Shown one piece after another: positions 9,245 through 17,925 of a stretch of 64,000 nucleotides of DNA. The notes beneath the pieces are model-generated. The model saw nothing but the letters and a program-made list of their open reading frames with translations, was not told where the DNA came from and did not search any database. This DNA comes from Duganella guangzhouensis (GTDB lineage: Bacteria > Pseudomonadota > Gammaproteobacteria > Burkholderiales > Burkholderiaceae_D): the NCBI RefSeq assembly GCF_009674535.1, contig NZ_WKJK01000013.1, positions 1 to 64,000 of the forward strand, in the 5' to 3' direction. The position numbers and the translations under genes are program-made. The stretch's first letter is position 1. Each line of letters starts with the position of its first letter.

Positions 9245-10615
9245 ATGCAAGCACGAATTTCTAAATCCGCGGCGATCGCAGCGCTAATGGCGCTGCTGGC
9301 GCCAGTGCTGGCCCTGGCCTACGATGAGGCACCGGGCCTGCCGACGGCCACCGCCGCGCTCTCCCCCCTGCCGAAATCCCCCATCCCTGATGTTAATTCC
9401 CTGAAACTTATCAAACCGGCCAAAGCGGTCGACGAGGAAGCTTTCCGCGAAAAAGACGTCTGGGGCCGCATCCGCAGTGGTTATGCCATTCCGGATGTGA
9501 ATAACGATCTGGTGACCAAGCACGTTAACTGGTACGCCACCCGTCCCGACTACATCGCCCGCACCACCGCGCGCGCTTCGCTGTACCTGTTCCACGTCGT
9601 CTCCGAGCTGGAAAAGCGCGGCATGCCGACCGAACTGGCGCTGCTGCCCTTTATTGAGTCGGCGTTCAACCCGAACGCCCTGTCCAACGCCAATGCTGCC
9701 GGCATCTGGCAGTTCGTGCCTGGCACCGGCCGCGACTTCAATCTGAAGCAAGACGCCTTCAAGGACGAACGCCGTGGCATCCTGGCCTCGACCGACGCCG
9801 CCCTGACCTATCTGCAGCGCCTGTACGATATGTTTGGCGACTGGCAACTGGCGCTGGCCGCTTATAACTGGGGCGAAGGCTCGGTGCAGAAAGCCATCAA
9901 GCGCAACCAGGCTGCCGGCAAGCCGACCGACTTTGAAAGCCTGGCCGCGCAAATGCCGGCCGAAACCCGCAACTACGTGCCCAAGCTGCAGGCGGTCAAG
10001 AATATCGTCGCCAACCCGCAGCAATACGGCCTGAGCCTGCCGGTGATCGACAATTCGCCTTACTTCACCGCCGTCGACAAGACCAGCGATATCGACCTGA
10101 CCGTGGCGGCCCACCTGGCCGAGCTGTCGGTGGACGAGTTCAAGGCGCTGAATCCGCAGTTCAAGCGTCCGGTCATCACCGGTGGCGAAGACACCAAGAT
10201 TCTGCTGCCAAAGGAAAATGCGGAGAAATTCCACATCAACCTGGCGCAATGGAGCCAGGAACTGTCGACCTGGTCGACCCACAAGATCACCAGCGCGCGC
10301 GAATCGATCCGCTCGCTGGCCTCGCGCTTCCACACCTCGCCGGAAGTCATCCGCCAGGCCAACAATATTCCGCAGAACTCGGTGCTGAAAGCCGGTTCCA
10401 CCATTCTGGTGCCGAAGATTTCGGCCTCGGCCAATCTCGACATTCCTGAAGACAACGCCACGGTCGCCTACGAGGCCGAGCGCAGCGGCAAGTCGGCCAA
10501 AGGCTACAAACTGCCGGCCAAGAATGGCAAGGCGGAAAAAGGCAGCGTCTCGCTGGTGAAGGCACGCGTCGCGCGTGACGACGCCAAAACCCGGAAACAT
10601 CGCAAAGCCAACTAA
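9245..10615 (+). CDS. mltD: Membrane-bound lytic murein transglycosylase D-type protein
   Basis: 456 aa. It cleaves the MurNAc-GlcNAc bond of peptidoglycan with 1,6-anhydro product formation in the periplasm. A signal peptide (SAAIAALMALLAPVLALA) starts at the ATG at 9245, which has GGAAA 5 nt upstream; the open frame extends 33 codons further but without such features. The SLT domain (about 95-260) shows LLPFIESAFNPNALS with the catalytic Glu, AAGIWQFVPGTG and LAAYNWGEG. One clear LysM-like region follows (about residues 340-395, ITSARESIRSLASRF and LKAGSTILVP). The tail is Lys-rich. Confidence 0.92.
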   Translation: MQARISKSAAIAALMALLAPVLALAYDEAPGLPTATAALSPLPKSPIPDVNSLKLIKPAKAVDEEAFREKDVWGRIRSGYAIPDVNNDLVTKHVNWYATRPDYIARTTARASLYLFHVVSELEKRGMPTELALLPFIESAFNPNALSNANAAGIWQFVPGTGRDFNLKQDAFKDERRGILASTDAALTYLQRLYDMFGDWQLALAAYNWGEGSVQKAIKRNQAAGKPTDFESLAAQMPAETRNYVPKLQAVKNIVANPQQYGLSLPVIDNSPYFTAVDKTSDIDLTVAAHLAELSVDEFKALNPQFKRPVITGGEDTKILLPKENAEKFHINLAQWSQELSTWSTHKITSARESIRSLASRFHTSPEVIRQANNIPQNSVLKAGSTILVPKISASANLDIPEDNATVAYEAERSGKSAKGYKLPAKNGKAEKGSVSLVKARVARDDAKTRKHRKAN

Positions 10616-10802
10616 ACACGCTACGGCCCGCATTACCGGGCCGTCAGCGTGCGATTCAGAGGTTGCGGATGCGGCTTACACGTCCTACAATCTCGGTCTT
10701 GCGTGTCGGGCAAGTCTCGTACACTAAAAAAACATAACCCCACTGACGTCGCCAGCCAGCCCAACGGGCAGCACGTGCACGCAGTTGCAATCGGAGTCCC
10801 TT

Positions 10803-11594
10803 ATGGCGTTCTTGCAAGGCAAAAAAATCCTCATCACTGGTTTGTTGTCGAACCGTTCCATCGCTTACGGTATCGCCAAAGCTTGCCATCGCGAAGGCGC
10901 CGAACTGGCGTTCACCTACGTTGGCGAACGTTTTAAAGACCGTATCACCGAATTCGCCGCCGAATTCGACAGCAAACTGGTGTTCGACTGCGACGTCTCC
11001 AGCGACGAGCAAATCACCGCGCTGTTCGCCGACCTGGGCAAAAGCTGGTCGCAGCTGGACGGCCTGGTACACGCGATCGGCTTTGCGCCGCGCGAAGCCA
11101 TTGCCGGCGAATTCCTGGACGGCCTGACCCGCGAAAACTTCCGCATCGCCCACGATATCTCGGCCTACAGCTTCCCGGCCATGGCCAAGGCCGCGCTGCC
11201 GCTGCTGAAAGATGGTTCGTCGGTGCTGACCCTGTCCTACCTGGGTGCGGTGCGCGCCATCCCTTACTACAACACCATGGGCCTGGCCAAAGCCTCGCTG
11301 GAAGCGTCGGTACGCTACCTGGCGGAAAACCTGGGCAAGCTGGGCATCCGTTCGAACGGCATTTCGGCTGGCCCGATCAAGACCCTGGCCGCGTCCGGCA
11401 TCAAGGACTTCGGCAAGCTGCTGGGCTTTGCCTCGTCGCACGCGCCGCTGCGCCGCAACGTCACCATCGAAGAAGTCGGCAACACCGCCGCCTTCCTGCT
11501 GTCGGACCTGGCTTCCGGCATCACCGGTGAAATCACCTACGTCGATGGCGGCTTCTCGCACGTCATGGGCCTGAACGCTGAAGACTACCAATAA
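10803..11594 (+). CDS. fabI: Enoyl-[acyl-carrier-protein] reductase (NADH)
   Basis: 263 aa, typical FabI length. It reduces trans-2-enoyl-ACP in the last step of each fatty acid elongation round. The cofactor site is [15 protein letters not shown] (11-25) and the active site has Tyr146, Tyr156 and Lys163 (YYNTMGLAK), the same spacing as in E. coli FabI. The start at 10803 ([10 protein letters not shown]) has GGAG about 7 nt upstream; an in-frame ATG six codons earlier has none. A strong intrinsic terminator follows 26 bp after the stop, inside the next gene. Confidence 0.97.
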   Translation: MAFLQGKKILITGLLSNRSIAYGIAKACHREGAELAFTYVGERFKDRITEFAAEFDSKLVFDCDVSSDEQITALFADLGKSWSQLDGLVHAIGFAPREAIAGEFLDGLTRENFRIAHDISAYSFPAMAKAALPLLKDGSSVLTLSYLGAVRAIPYYNTMGLAKASLEASVRYLAENLGKLGIRSNGISAGPIKTLAASGIKDFGKLLGFASSHAPLRRNVTIEEVGNTAAFLLSDLASGITGEITYVDGGFSHVMGLNAEDYQ

Positions 11595-11601
11595 GTCGTC
11601 C

Positions 11602-12669
11602 ATGCCGACACGCCTCAAAAACGCCTCGCCTGTCGGGGCGTTTTTTTTGCTCGCCGCCCTGCTCGCCCCTGCCGCCCATGCTGATGAATGCCTGGAACAG
11701 GTCTGGAGCGGCACCATCGGCACCATCCCGGTCACGCTGGATTTCAGCGAGACCGGCGATTCCTGGCATTACCGTGGCCGCTATCACTACCGCGATAATC
11801 TGGCCGAACTTTACCTGGCGCCGGATGCGCAAGCCGGCAAGTGGCGCGAGTACGATGCCCAAGGCCGGCAGACCGGTCAACTGGAGCTGCGTTGCGCAGG
11901 AGGCAAGACCCTGACCGGGGTATGGCGCACGCCGGCCGGCGACAAGCAGTTGCCGCTGAGCGCGGCGCCTGGCCAAAGTGATGCCGAGCGCCGCATCCGC
12001 AACCTGAAGCGGCAGCTCAGTGCGCCGATTGCCATCGGCGCCAACAGCTACCGGAAAGTCACCTCGCCCGGCATCAAGGATTTTTACAGTGTGACGCTGC
12101 AGGGCGATGGCGCCGGCATTCAGGCGCTGAACCAGCAGCTACAGGAAATGGTCGCCAGCAATCTGGGCGACATCGTCGAATGCGCCTCGCTGGGCATCAT
12201 GCGCGATGGTCCAGGGCATCCGTGGAAAAACACCATCACCACCGGCATCATCGCCTGGACTGCGGATATTGTCGTGCTGTCACGCGAGTACACCGGCTAT
12301 TGCGGCGGCGCGCATGGTTATGGCGAGGCCGGCGGCGAGACCTACGCGGTCGCCACCGGCAAGCCGGAAGACTTGCGCGGCTGGTTCAGCGGCGCCTGGC
12401 CGATCGGCAGCTACCATCCCGGCATCCCGCGCCGCACGCTGCAGGAACTGGTCTGGAAGGAATATGAACAGATCAACAGCGAGTGCCAGGCGCAGGTTTC
12501 CTTCGACCGCGCATGGCCGACCGCAGAAGGCGTGGTGTTCCATCCCTCCGCCAACGCCTATATCGACCGCCCCTGCGAAGAGGACGTGCTGATCAAGTGG
12601 CAGGCGCTGGCGCCGTTCCTGTCGGCGACAGGCACGCAAAGGATGAACGGGCTGCGCGGCCCTAAGTAA
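11602..12669 (+). CDS. Secreted protein of unknown function with a DUF3298/RsiV-like C-terminal part
   Basis: 355 aa. A signal peptide (AFFLLAALLAPAAHA, residues 13-27) is followed by Cys-containing mature sequence. The first ~110 residues (IPVTLDFSETGDSWHYRGRY) look like a beta-rich domain; the second part carries YTGYCGGAHGYGE, resembling the GGAHG signature of DUF3298/RsiV and PdaC accessory domains. Function unknown. The start lies 7 bp after fabI, and codons 7-16, which encode part of the signal peptide, form the fabI terminator, so expression may depend on readthrough or an internal promoter. Confidence 0.7.
   Translation: MPTRLKNASPVGAFFLLAALLAPAAHADECLEQVWSGTIGTIPVTLDFSETGDSWHYRGRYHYRDNLAELYLAPDAQAGKWREYDAQGRQTGQLELRCAGGKTLTGVWRTPAGDKQLPLSAAPGQSDAERRIRNLKRQLSAPIAIGANSYRKVTSPGIKDFYSVTLQGDGAGIQALNQQLQEMVASNLGDIVECASLGIMRDGPGHPWKNTITTGIIAWTADIVVLSREYTGYCGGAHGYGEAGGETYAVATGKPEDLRGWFSGAWPIGSYHPGIPRRTLQELVWKEYEQINSECQAQVSFDRAWPTAEGVVFHPSANAYIDRPCEEDVLIKWQALAPFLSATGTQRMNGLRGPK
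11620..11648 (+). terminator. Intrinsic terminator of fabI, embedded in the downstream coding sequence
   Basis: Stem AACGCCTCG (11620-11628) pairs with CGGGGCGTT (11634-11642) with one G-U wobble, 5-nt loop, and is followed directly by a run of eight T that ends at 11648. It lies 26-54 bp after the fabI stop but within codons 7-16 of the next open frame. Confidence 0.88.
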
Positions 12670-12673
12670 GCGC

Positions 12674-13075
12674 TCAGGGCAGCGTGCCCAGGCTGGCGTA
12701 AAGCTTGTCGCAATCGGCCATGGTGGGCGCCTTTTGCTGTGAGATGCCGAGCTTGCCGGTCTGCCAGCTTTGCAGCGTGCGCTTTTCCTCATCCACCAGT
12801 GGCCGCATGGCTTGCGCATCCTCGCGGCTGCTGCGCGTGAGCATCAGCGTGTCCGCCCGCTTCAGACCGGCCTCGTTGGCCTGTCGCCAGGACTGCACCG
12901 CACTCTGGTATTGAGGCGCATGTTCGGGAAACAATCGGCCGCAAGCGCCGCTGACCGCCGTCAGAAAATCGCGCCGCACACCCAGCTTGACACTGACCTT
13001 GTCCGCTTCATTGAAAGTCTGCGCCGACGCCTGCACCGCGCAGCAGCCCAGCATTACCACGAGAAATAACCTCAT
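12674..13075 (-). CDS. Small secreted protein of unknown function
   Basis: 133 aa with a clear signal peptide (LFLVVMLGCCAVQASA, cleavage near residue 18). The mature part is helical and charged with two Cys (GACGRLF and MADCDKLY), possibly a disulfide pair in the periplasm. I do not recognise a family. It converges on the preceding secreted-protein gene with a 4-bp gap between stop codons. Confidence 0.7.
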   Translation of the reverse strand: MRLFLVVMLGCCAVQASAQTFNEADKVSVKLGVRRDFLTAVSGACGRLFPEHAPQYQSAVQSWRQANEAGLKRADTLMLTRSSREDAQAMRPLVDEEKRTLQSWQTGKLGISQQKAPTMADCDKLYASLGTLP

Positions 13076-13216
13076 CTCCGCCTCCGCAAAAAGCTCAATC
13101 TTATTTTATTAATAACACCGGCCGCGCACGGTAGCTTATTGTCGATTGGATATCTTTCCACGTGAAAAAAGTTTATACTTACTGAAATTAAAAACAATAT
13201 CCAGACTAGGTGGCCA

Positions 13217-13780
13217 GTGAACAGAACCGACTTGATGCCGGAACCGGCGCGCATGCGCAAAGTACTCTTCATCCTCAGCGAGCTGCTGGATGAGGACGTG
13301 GAATGGATGGCCAATGCTGGCGATCGCCTGCGCTATCCGGTCGGCGCCGAGATCATTCCGTTCGACAGCCAGCCAGACAACGTCTACTTCGTGCTGGACG
13401 GCAGCTTCTCGGTGCTCAGCGCCAGCGGCGAGCTGATCGTCGAACTGGGCAGCGGCGAGATCATCGGTGAAATGTCGCTGGTCGACCCGGCGCGCAGCAC
13501 CGCCTCGGTGCGCGCCAATCAAGGCGCCTCGGCGCTGCGCCTGTCGCACACCCGGCTGCGCAACAAACTGGCCGCCGACGCCCCGTTCGCCGCCCGCTTC
13601 TACCGCGCGCTTGCGGTGTTCATGTCGGCCCGCATGCGCCACACCACACGCCGCTTCGGCTACGGCCAGCTGGACGAACCCGGCATGCCGCACGCCGACG
13701 ACATCAGCGAAGCGATGCTGGCCAAGGCCCATCAGGCCAGCCTGCGCTTCGAGCGCCTGCTGAAGCGCATGGCCAGCTAG
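13217..13780 (+). CDS. Cyclic-nucleotide-binding domain protein without DNA-binding domain
   Basis: 187 aa. A CRP/cNMP-binding beta roll spans about residues 30-140 (VGAEIIPFDSQPDNVYFVL, GSGEIIGEMSLVDPARSTASV); the phosphate-binding cassette reads GEMSLVDPARSTASV, close to the consensus GE.....RTA. After the roll there is only a helical tail (FMSARMRHTTRRF to the end) and no helix-turn-helix, so it is not a CRP-type regulator. The likely start is GTG at 13217, preceded by AGGTGG. It probably acts as a stand-alone second-messenger-binding protein; partner unknown. Confidence 0.8.
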   Translation: MNRTDLMPEPARMRKVLFILSELLDEDVEWMANAGDRLRYPVGAEIIPFDSQPDNVYFVLDGSFSVLSASGELIVELGSGEIIGEMSLVDPARSTASVRANQGASALRLSHTRLRNKLAADAPFAARFYRALAVFMSARMRHTTRRFGYGQLDEPGMPHADDISEAMLAKAHQASLRFERLLKRMAS

Positions 13781-14083
13781 ACTATACAACAGAGGCAAAC
13801 TAGGGCATAATAGCGGTCTAGCATATGCTACTTAGGTCGATAGCGAATCGATAGCGGTAGCTCAGCCAGTAACATAAAGCAAGCTAACGCAAGCCTCAGC
13901 GCATCATTCTGATGCCTAATAAAGCCCTCCCGCCTCTGGTGTCGTTGATCTGACACCGTCCCGGCGCAAAGCTTTTGTGCCGAAATTTCTTTCGATTTTG
14001 ATTGAGTCATTTCGTTTTGGTAGGCGTTGCTATTCCGCGTTCCGCTATGAAGCGTGAGCGCCTGATTTTTACGAAAGAACAGC
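13781..14083 (+). other. 303-bp gap upstream of rhlE; possible structured 5' UTR
   Basis: No gene or tRNA seen. Two short hairpins occur: GCATCA/TGATGC at 13901-13915 and GGTGTC/GACACC at 13938-13957. Long structured leaders are known for DEAD-box helicase genes with cold-shock control, so this may be the rhlE leader; the stems are short and this is only a suggestion. Confidence 0.3.
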
Positions 14084-15559
14084 ATGACATTTGAAGCATT
14101 AGGTCTCAACACGTCCATTCTCAAAGCCCTGACCGACGCCGGCTACACCAAGCCGACCCCGGTACAGGAGCAGGCAGTGCCAGCCGCGATCGCTGGCAAG
14201 GATCTGTTGGTATCCTCGCAAACCGGTTCCGGCAAGACTGCAGCCTTCATGCTGCCGTCGCTGCACCGCCTTGCCGAGCTGGAGCCAAGCGCCGCCGGCA
14301 AAACCCCGAATCAAGAAATGCAAGCCGCCCGTGCGCGCGGCGAGCGCCCACGTTTCAAAGCCGCCCAGCCAAAAATGCTGGTGCTGACCCCGACCCGCGA
14401 ACTGGCGTTGCAGGTCACCACCAACACCGACAAGTACAGCGTCAACCTGCGCCGCATCAAGGCCGTGTCGATCCTGGGCGGCATGCCTTATCCTAAGCAG
14501 ATGCAACTACTGGCCAAGAATCCGGAAATCCTGGTCGCCACCCCTGGTCGTCTGATCGACCACATGGAATCGGGCAAGATCGACTTCTCGCAACTGGAAA
14601 TCCTGGTGCTGGACGAAGCCGACCGCATGCTGGACATGGGCTTCATCGACGACATCGAAAAGATCGTCGAAGCGACCCCGTCGAGCCGTCAAACCATGCT
14701 GTTCTCGGCCACGCTGGATGGCGTGGTCGGCAACATGGCGCGCCGCATCACCAAAGAGCCACAGATCATCCAGATCATGAGCGCGGCCAACAAGCATGAA
14801 AACATCACCCAGCGCGTGCACTTCGTCGACGACCTGTCGCACAAGAACCGCCTGCTGGACCACCTGCTGCGCGACGAAACGCTGGATCAGGCCGTTGTGT
14901 TCACCGCCACCAAGCGTGACGCCGACACCATCGCCGACCGTCTGAACATCGCCGGTTTCTCGGCTGCCGCGCTGCACGGCGACATGCACCAGGGCGCGCG
15001 TAACCGCACCCTGGACAGCCTGCGCCGCGGCCAGGTCAAGATCCTGATCGCCACCGACGTTGCCGCCCGTGGTATCGACGTGCCGAGCATCACCCACGTG
15101 TTCAACTACGACCTGCCGAAGTTCCCTGAGGACTACGTGCACCGTATCGGCCGTACCGGCCGTGCCGGCCGCAATGGCCACGCGATCTCGCTGGTCAACC
15201 ACGCCGAAGGCATGCACGTGAAACGCATCGAGCGCTTCACCAAGCAGTTGATTCCGGTGAACGTGGTGGAAGGTTACGAGCCGAAGAAATCCAGCGTCGC
15301 ACCGCGTTCGTCGCGTCCAGGCGGCTGGAAACCAGGTGACAACCGTGGCGGCGCCAAGCCAGGCCAGCGTTCGTTCAGCAAGCCAGGCAGCAGCAGCAAC
15401 GGCCCGCGCCGTGAAGGCAACGGCGAAAGCCGCAGCTTCGGCGAAAACCGTGGCCACAGCGAAAACCGTGGCAGCGGCGAAGGTTACAAAGGCGGCGGTT
15501 ACAAAGGTAACACCCCGTACAACAGCGACCGTCCGCGTCGCAGCTACGGCGACCGCTAA
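14084..15559 (+). CDS. rhlE: DEAD-box ATP-dependent RNA helicase, RhlE type
   Basis: 491 aa. RNA-unwinding enzyme of the cytosol, used in ribosome assembly or mRNA turnover. Motifs in order: Q motif (KPTPVQEQAVP, about 22-32), Walker A SSQTGSGKT (about 45-53), PTRELA, DEAD in VLDEADRMLDMGF, FSATLD, and HRIGRTGRAGR near residue 360. The C-terminal 90 residues are Arg/Gly/Ser-rich and basic with short repeats (ENRGHSENRGSGEGYKGGG), an RNA-binding tail common in RhlE proteins. A perfect-stem terminator follows 8 bp after the stop. Confidence 0.94.
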   Translation: MTFEALGLNTSILKALTDAGYTKPTPVQEQAVPAAIAGKDLLVSSQTGSGKTAAFMLPSLHRLAELEPSAAGKTPNQEMQAARARGERPRFKAAQPKMLVLTPTRELALQVTTNTDKYSVNLRRIKAVSILGGMPYPKQMQLLAKNPEILVATPGRLIDHMESGKIDFSQLEILVLDEADRMLDMGFIDDIEKIVEATPSSRQTMLFSATLDGVVGNMARRITKEPQIIQIMSAANKHENITQRVHFVDDLSHKNRLLDHLLRDETLDQAVVFTATKRDADTIADRLNIAGFSAAALHGDMHQGARNRTLDSLRRGQVKILIATDVAARGIDVPSITHVFNYDLPKFPEDYVHRIGRTGRAGRNGHAISLVNHAEGMHVKRIERFTKQLIPVNVVEGYEPKKSSVAPRSSRPGGWKPGDNRGGAKPGQRSFSKPGSSSNGPRREGNGESRSFGENRGHSENRGSGEGYKGGGYKGNTPYNSDRPRRSYGDR

Positions 15560-15566
15560 TTAGCCT

Positions 15567-15600
15567 AACGGCCACCAGCACAAACTGGTGGCCGTTTTTA
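15567..15600. terminator. Intrinsic terminator between rhlE and the DUF5694 gene
   Basis: Perfect 12-bp stem AACGGCCACCAG (15567-15578) with CTGGTGGCCGTT (15585-15596), 6-nt loop, then TTTA. It ends rhlE; its tail overlaps the stop codon of the converging minus-strand gene. Confidence 0.9.
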
Positions 15601-16632
15601 CTTCAGCACCTGCTGCGCGTCGACGATGTCCACGCCCTGCAGTTGGCCCAGCCAGCCGTCGAACCATGGCTTATGGGCCGTGCCCACGATGGCCAGCACG
15701 CGCGCACCGGGACGCTCACGGAAGGTTTCGCGGATGTTGGCGACCATGCGCAGGTTACGGATTTCCCATCCCGCCACCCAGATCTGTGGATAGCCCGGCG
15801 CGCGCATGGCGGCGCGGACGTTGGCGTCGGCGCGCACGCGCAGATTGGCGGGATCGTTGAGCTGGCGGTACAGCGGCAACAGATCAGCAGCCTCTGACAG
15901 TTTCTTCTGTTGGGCTTCCACTTCTTTCATGGCAGCGCCGCCGGCGGTCCACGCCGCTTGCAGCGCGCGCCCGTAGGCTTGTACGTCGTCCACATCAAGC
16001 ACATCGCCGGTGTGGTTGTCGACCGGATGCACGCGCTGCAGTCCGAGCCGCGCGGCCAGTCGGGCGGCGATCTGATAGCTCTCATTATTCTCGGTGGCGG
16101 CGTTGCGCAGTCCGGTCACCAGCTTGTCGTCCAGACTGTCGCCAGCGCGGCGCTCCGGCTCCGGTAGTTGCAGCCATTGGGCGTATGCGGAGCCGCGCTC
16201 ACTTGCCGCCAGATACACCGCAATCAGGTGACGCCGCTGTGCGGGCGTTGGCTGCGCGGGCCAGGTCCTGAGGATCTTGTTCAATTCCGTGATGGCGGCC
16301 GTCAGATCGAGGCCGGTGGCGGCCTTGGCGGCATCGGTTGGTGCGCAATAATCGCTGCCATACTTGGCCGGCTGCCGCAGCGCCTGATCGCACTCCTCGG
16401 CTGACAGATCTTCGACCGTAATGATGTCCGGCTTGAATACCGCCAGGCGGTCCAGCACACCATCCAGCGACGCCGGGTTAAAGCTCTTCGGCATCCCGCT
16501 CAGATGCACGGTACCGAGCACCAGCACCTGCGCGCGCGGCCCCGCCATGTCCCGGTCCAGCGCCGACAACTCACCCTGCGCCTGCGCCACCAGCGGCAAG
16601 GCCGCCATCACCATCCAAGCCCACTTAACCAT
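15598..16632 (-). CDS. DUF5694 (TraB/GumN-related) secreted protein
   Basis: 344 aa with a signal peptide (MVKWAWMVMAALPLVAQAQG). The mature N-terminus VLVLGTVHLSGMP and later DIITVEDLSAEEC match the GxxH...E pattern of the TraB/GumN/Tiki-like fold, in which His and Glu are thought to bind a metal; NESYQIAARLAARLGLQRVHPVDNH is the second block and VLAIVGTAHKPWFD the third. Members are putative metalloproteases or membrane-linked enzymes of unknown substrate. Monocistronic, convergent with rhlE. Confidence 0.82.
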   Translation of the reverse strand: MVKWAWMVMAALPLVAQAQGELSALDRDMAGPRAQVLVLGTVHLSGMPKSFNPASLDGVLDRLAVFKPDIITVEDLSAEECDQALRQPAKYGSDYCAPTDAAKAATGLDLTAAITELNKILRTWPAQPTPAQRRHLIAVYLAASERGSAYAQWLQLPEPERRAGDSLDDKLVTGLRNAATENNESYQIAARLAARLGLQRVHPVDNHTGDVLDVDDVQAYGRALQAAWTAGGAAMKEVEAQQKKLSEAADLLPLYRQLNDPANLRVRADANVRAAMRAPGYPQIWVAGWEIRNLRMVANIRETFRERPGARVLAIVGTAHKPWFDGWLGQLQGVDIVDAQQVLK

Positions 16633-16683
16633 ACACTCTCCGCATCGTAAAAGATGGGTCAGTGTAAGTCAGAACGAAAAACC

Positions 16684-16938
16684 CTAGGACAAAATCCATT
16701 GCCCGCTGCGACTGATTTCCGCATGCATTGCATCGGGAGCTAAATCAATCTCGCCCGGCCAAGTGACGACACCATCCAGCACCGCTACCCTCTCAAACTG
16801 CACCGTATCGCGCAGATGAGCAAACACGCCGCGAAAAGCCGAAGGCAGAAATTTCACCGTCCCCTCCAGCCCATCCTTAAACCGCACCAGAAGCAAATGA
16901 TCTCCCTGCGGTTTCACCTCAATCACGTCCCAGTCCAT
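16684..16938 (-). CDS. DUF2442 family protein
   Basis: 84 aa. MDWDVIEVKPQGDHLLLVRF followed by a GTVKFLPSAFRGVF-like block and DAMHAEI are characteristic of DUF2442. The gene begins 4 bp after the DUF4160 gene on the same strand. The pair is common on mobile or accessory DNA and has been suggested to be toxin-antitoxin-like, but I know of no established mechanism. Base composition is lower in GC than the flanking genes. Confidence 0.85.
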   Translation of the reverse strand: MDWDVIEVKPQGDHLLLVRFKDGLEGTVKFLPSAFRGVFAHLRDTVQFERVAVLDGVVTWPGEIDLAPDAMHAEISRSGQWILS

Positions 16939-16942
16939 ATCA

Positions 16943-17203
16943 TCACCTCAATGGAGTAATCGGCTGCGGAACTTGCAGCACCGCGCACAGACGCCAGTTT
17001 TGTAAAAGCTCATCTCTATGAAGCTGAGCCCAACGCACCACGGCAGCTAATATTTGGGGTGGCAAATAGCCTGACAGAACAATACGCTTTCGAATATCAA
17101 TGGTGGCTTCGCAACCAGCATAGCGCACATGAAAGTGCGGAGGAAGGTGATCCCGATAGAACATACGGATCGTAGCTCCGTGTACTCTGCTAATGGTTGG
17201 CAT
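16943..17203 (-). CDS. DUF4160 family protein
   Basis: 86 aa from the ATG at 17203, which is preceded by a strong AGGGGGGA site 5 nt away; the open frame continues 12 codons upstream but those do not look like the family. Hallmarks: MPTISRVHGATIRMFYRDH, PPHFHVRYAGCEATIDI and VVRWAQLHRDELLQNW. Function unknown. It is the first gene of the two-gene DUF4160-DUF2442 unit and is lower in GC than its neighbours, suggesting transfer. Confidence 0.87.
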   Translation of the reverse strand: MPTISRVHGATIRMFYRDHLPPHFHVRYAGCEATIDIRKRIVLSGYLPPQILAAVVRWAQLHRDELLQNWRLCAVLQVPQPITPLR

Positions 17204-17355
17204 ATCGTCCCCCCTGATCGATCTGAGCCACGATAACAACGCCGACCGAGACCTGCTTGAGTGGGCTCAAACATGCTTAATAAGTGAGAATCGGTGATAT
17301 TTTTTGGACCACATCCAAGTACACTGTCTCGTCCTGAGCTTTGAGTGGGTGCGAT

Positions 17356-17925
17356 ATGCTGAAGATGGTTGTGGTGGTGTTGCTGTCCTCGATCACGATG
17401 TGCGCGGGCGCGGCGCCGGTGACGGTCAGCGAGGAGCTGGCCCAGATGTTTGAAGCGGACCAATCCGACCGCAACGTGGTGCCGGGCGGCCAGCTTGATT
17501 GGGAAGCCATCAACAACCGCGACGAACAACGCGAACTGCGCGTCAAGCAATTGATCGCAGCCGGCCAACTCGCCACCGGCGCAGACTACTACCACGCCGC
17601 CATGGTGCTGCAACATGCCTTCGAACCCGAGGATGCCCTGCTCGCCCACGACTTGTGCGTGATCGCCATCGGCAAAGGCGAGCAGCGCGCCAAATGGCTG
17701 GCCGCTGCCAGCATGGACCGCTTCCTGATGCGCGTCGGCCGCCCGCAGCGCTACGGCACCCAGTTCCAGTCCCGGATGAATCGCCCACCGCATCTGGTCG
17801 CAGTCGATCCCAACGTGCCCGATGCCGTGCGCCGCGAACTCAACGTCCCCACGCTGGACGAAGCCAAACAGCGCGAAGCGGAAATGATCAAATCCTTTAA
17901 CGACACCCACAAAGCCGCCAAATGA
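17356..17925 (+). CDS. Secreted DUF6624-like protein
   Basis: 189 aa from the ATG at 17356 (MLKMVVVVLLSSITMCAGA, a signal peptide). The pattern EQRELRVKQLIAAGQLATG, YHAAMVLQHAFEPEDALLAH and KWLAAASMDRFLM...GRPQRYGTQF fits DUF6624, a helical family of unknown role. Its stop overlaps the next start (ATGA at 17922), forming a coupled run of three genes to 19102. Confidence 0.75.
   Translation: MLKMVVVVLLSSITMCAGAAPVTVSEELAQMFEADQSDRNVVPGGQLDWEAINNRDEQRELRVKQLIAAGQLATGADYYHAAMVLQHAFEPEDALLAHDLCVIAIGKGEQRAKWLAAASMDRFLMRVGRPQRYGTQFQSRMNRPPHLVAVDPNVPDAVRRELNVPTLDEAKQREAEMIKSFNDTHKAAK

Noticed and set aside
13800-13900. Possible tRNA in GGTAGCTCAGCC near 13855
   Set aside because: No cloverleaf, no T-arm GTTCGAATC, and no acceptor pairing.
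15400-15520. Short direct repeats in rhlE, possible CRISPR or tandem array
   Set aside because: In-frame repeats that encode the Arg/Gly-rich tail; spacers are not unique and the units are degenerate.
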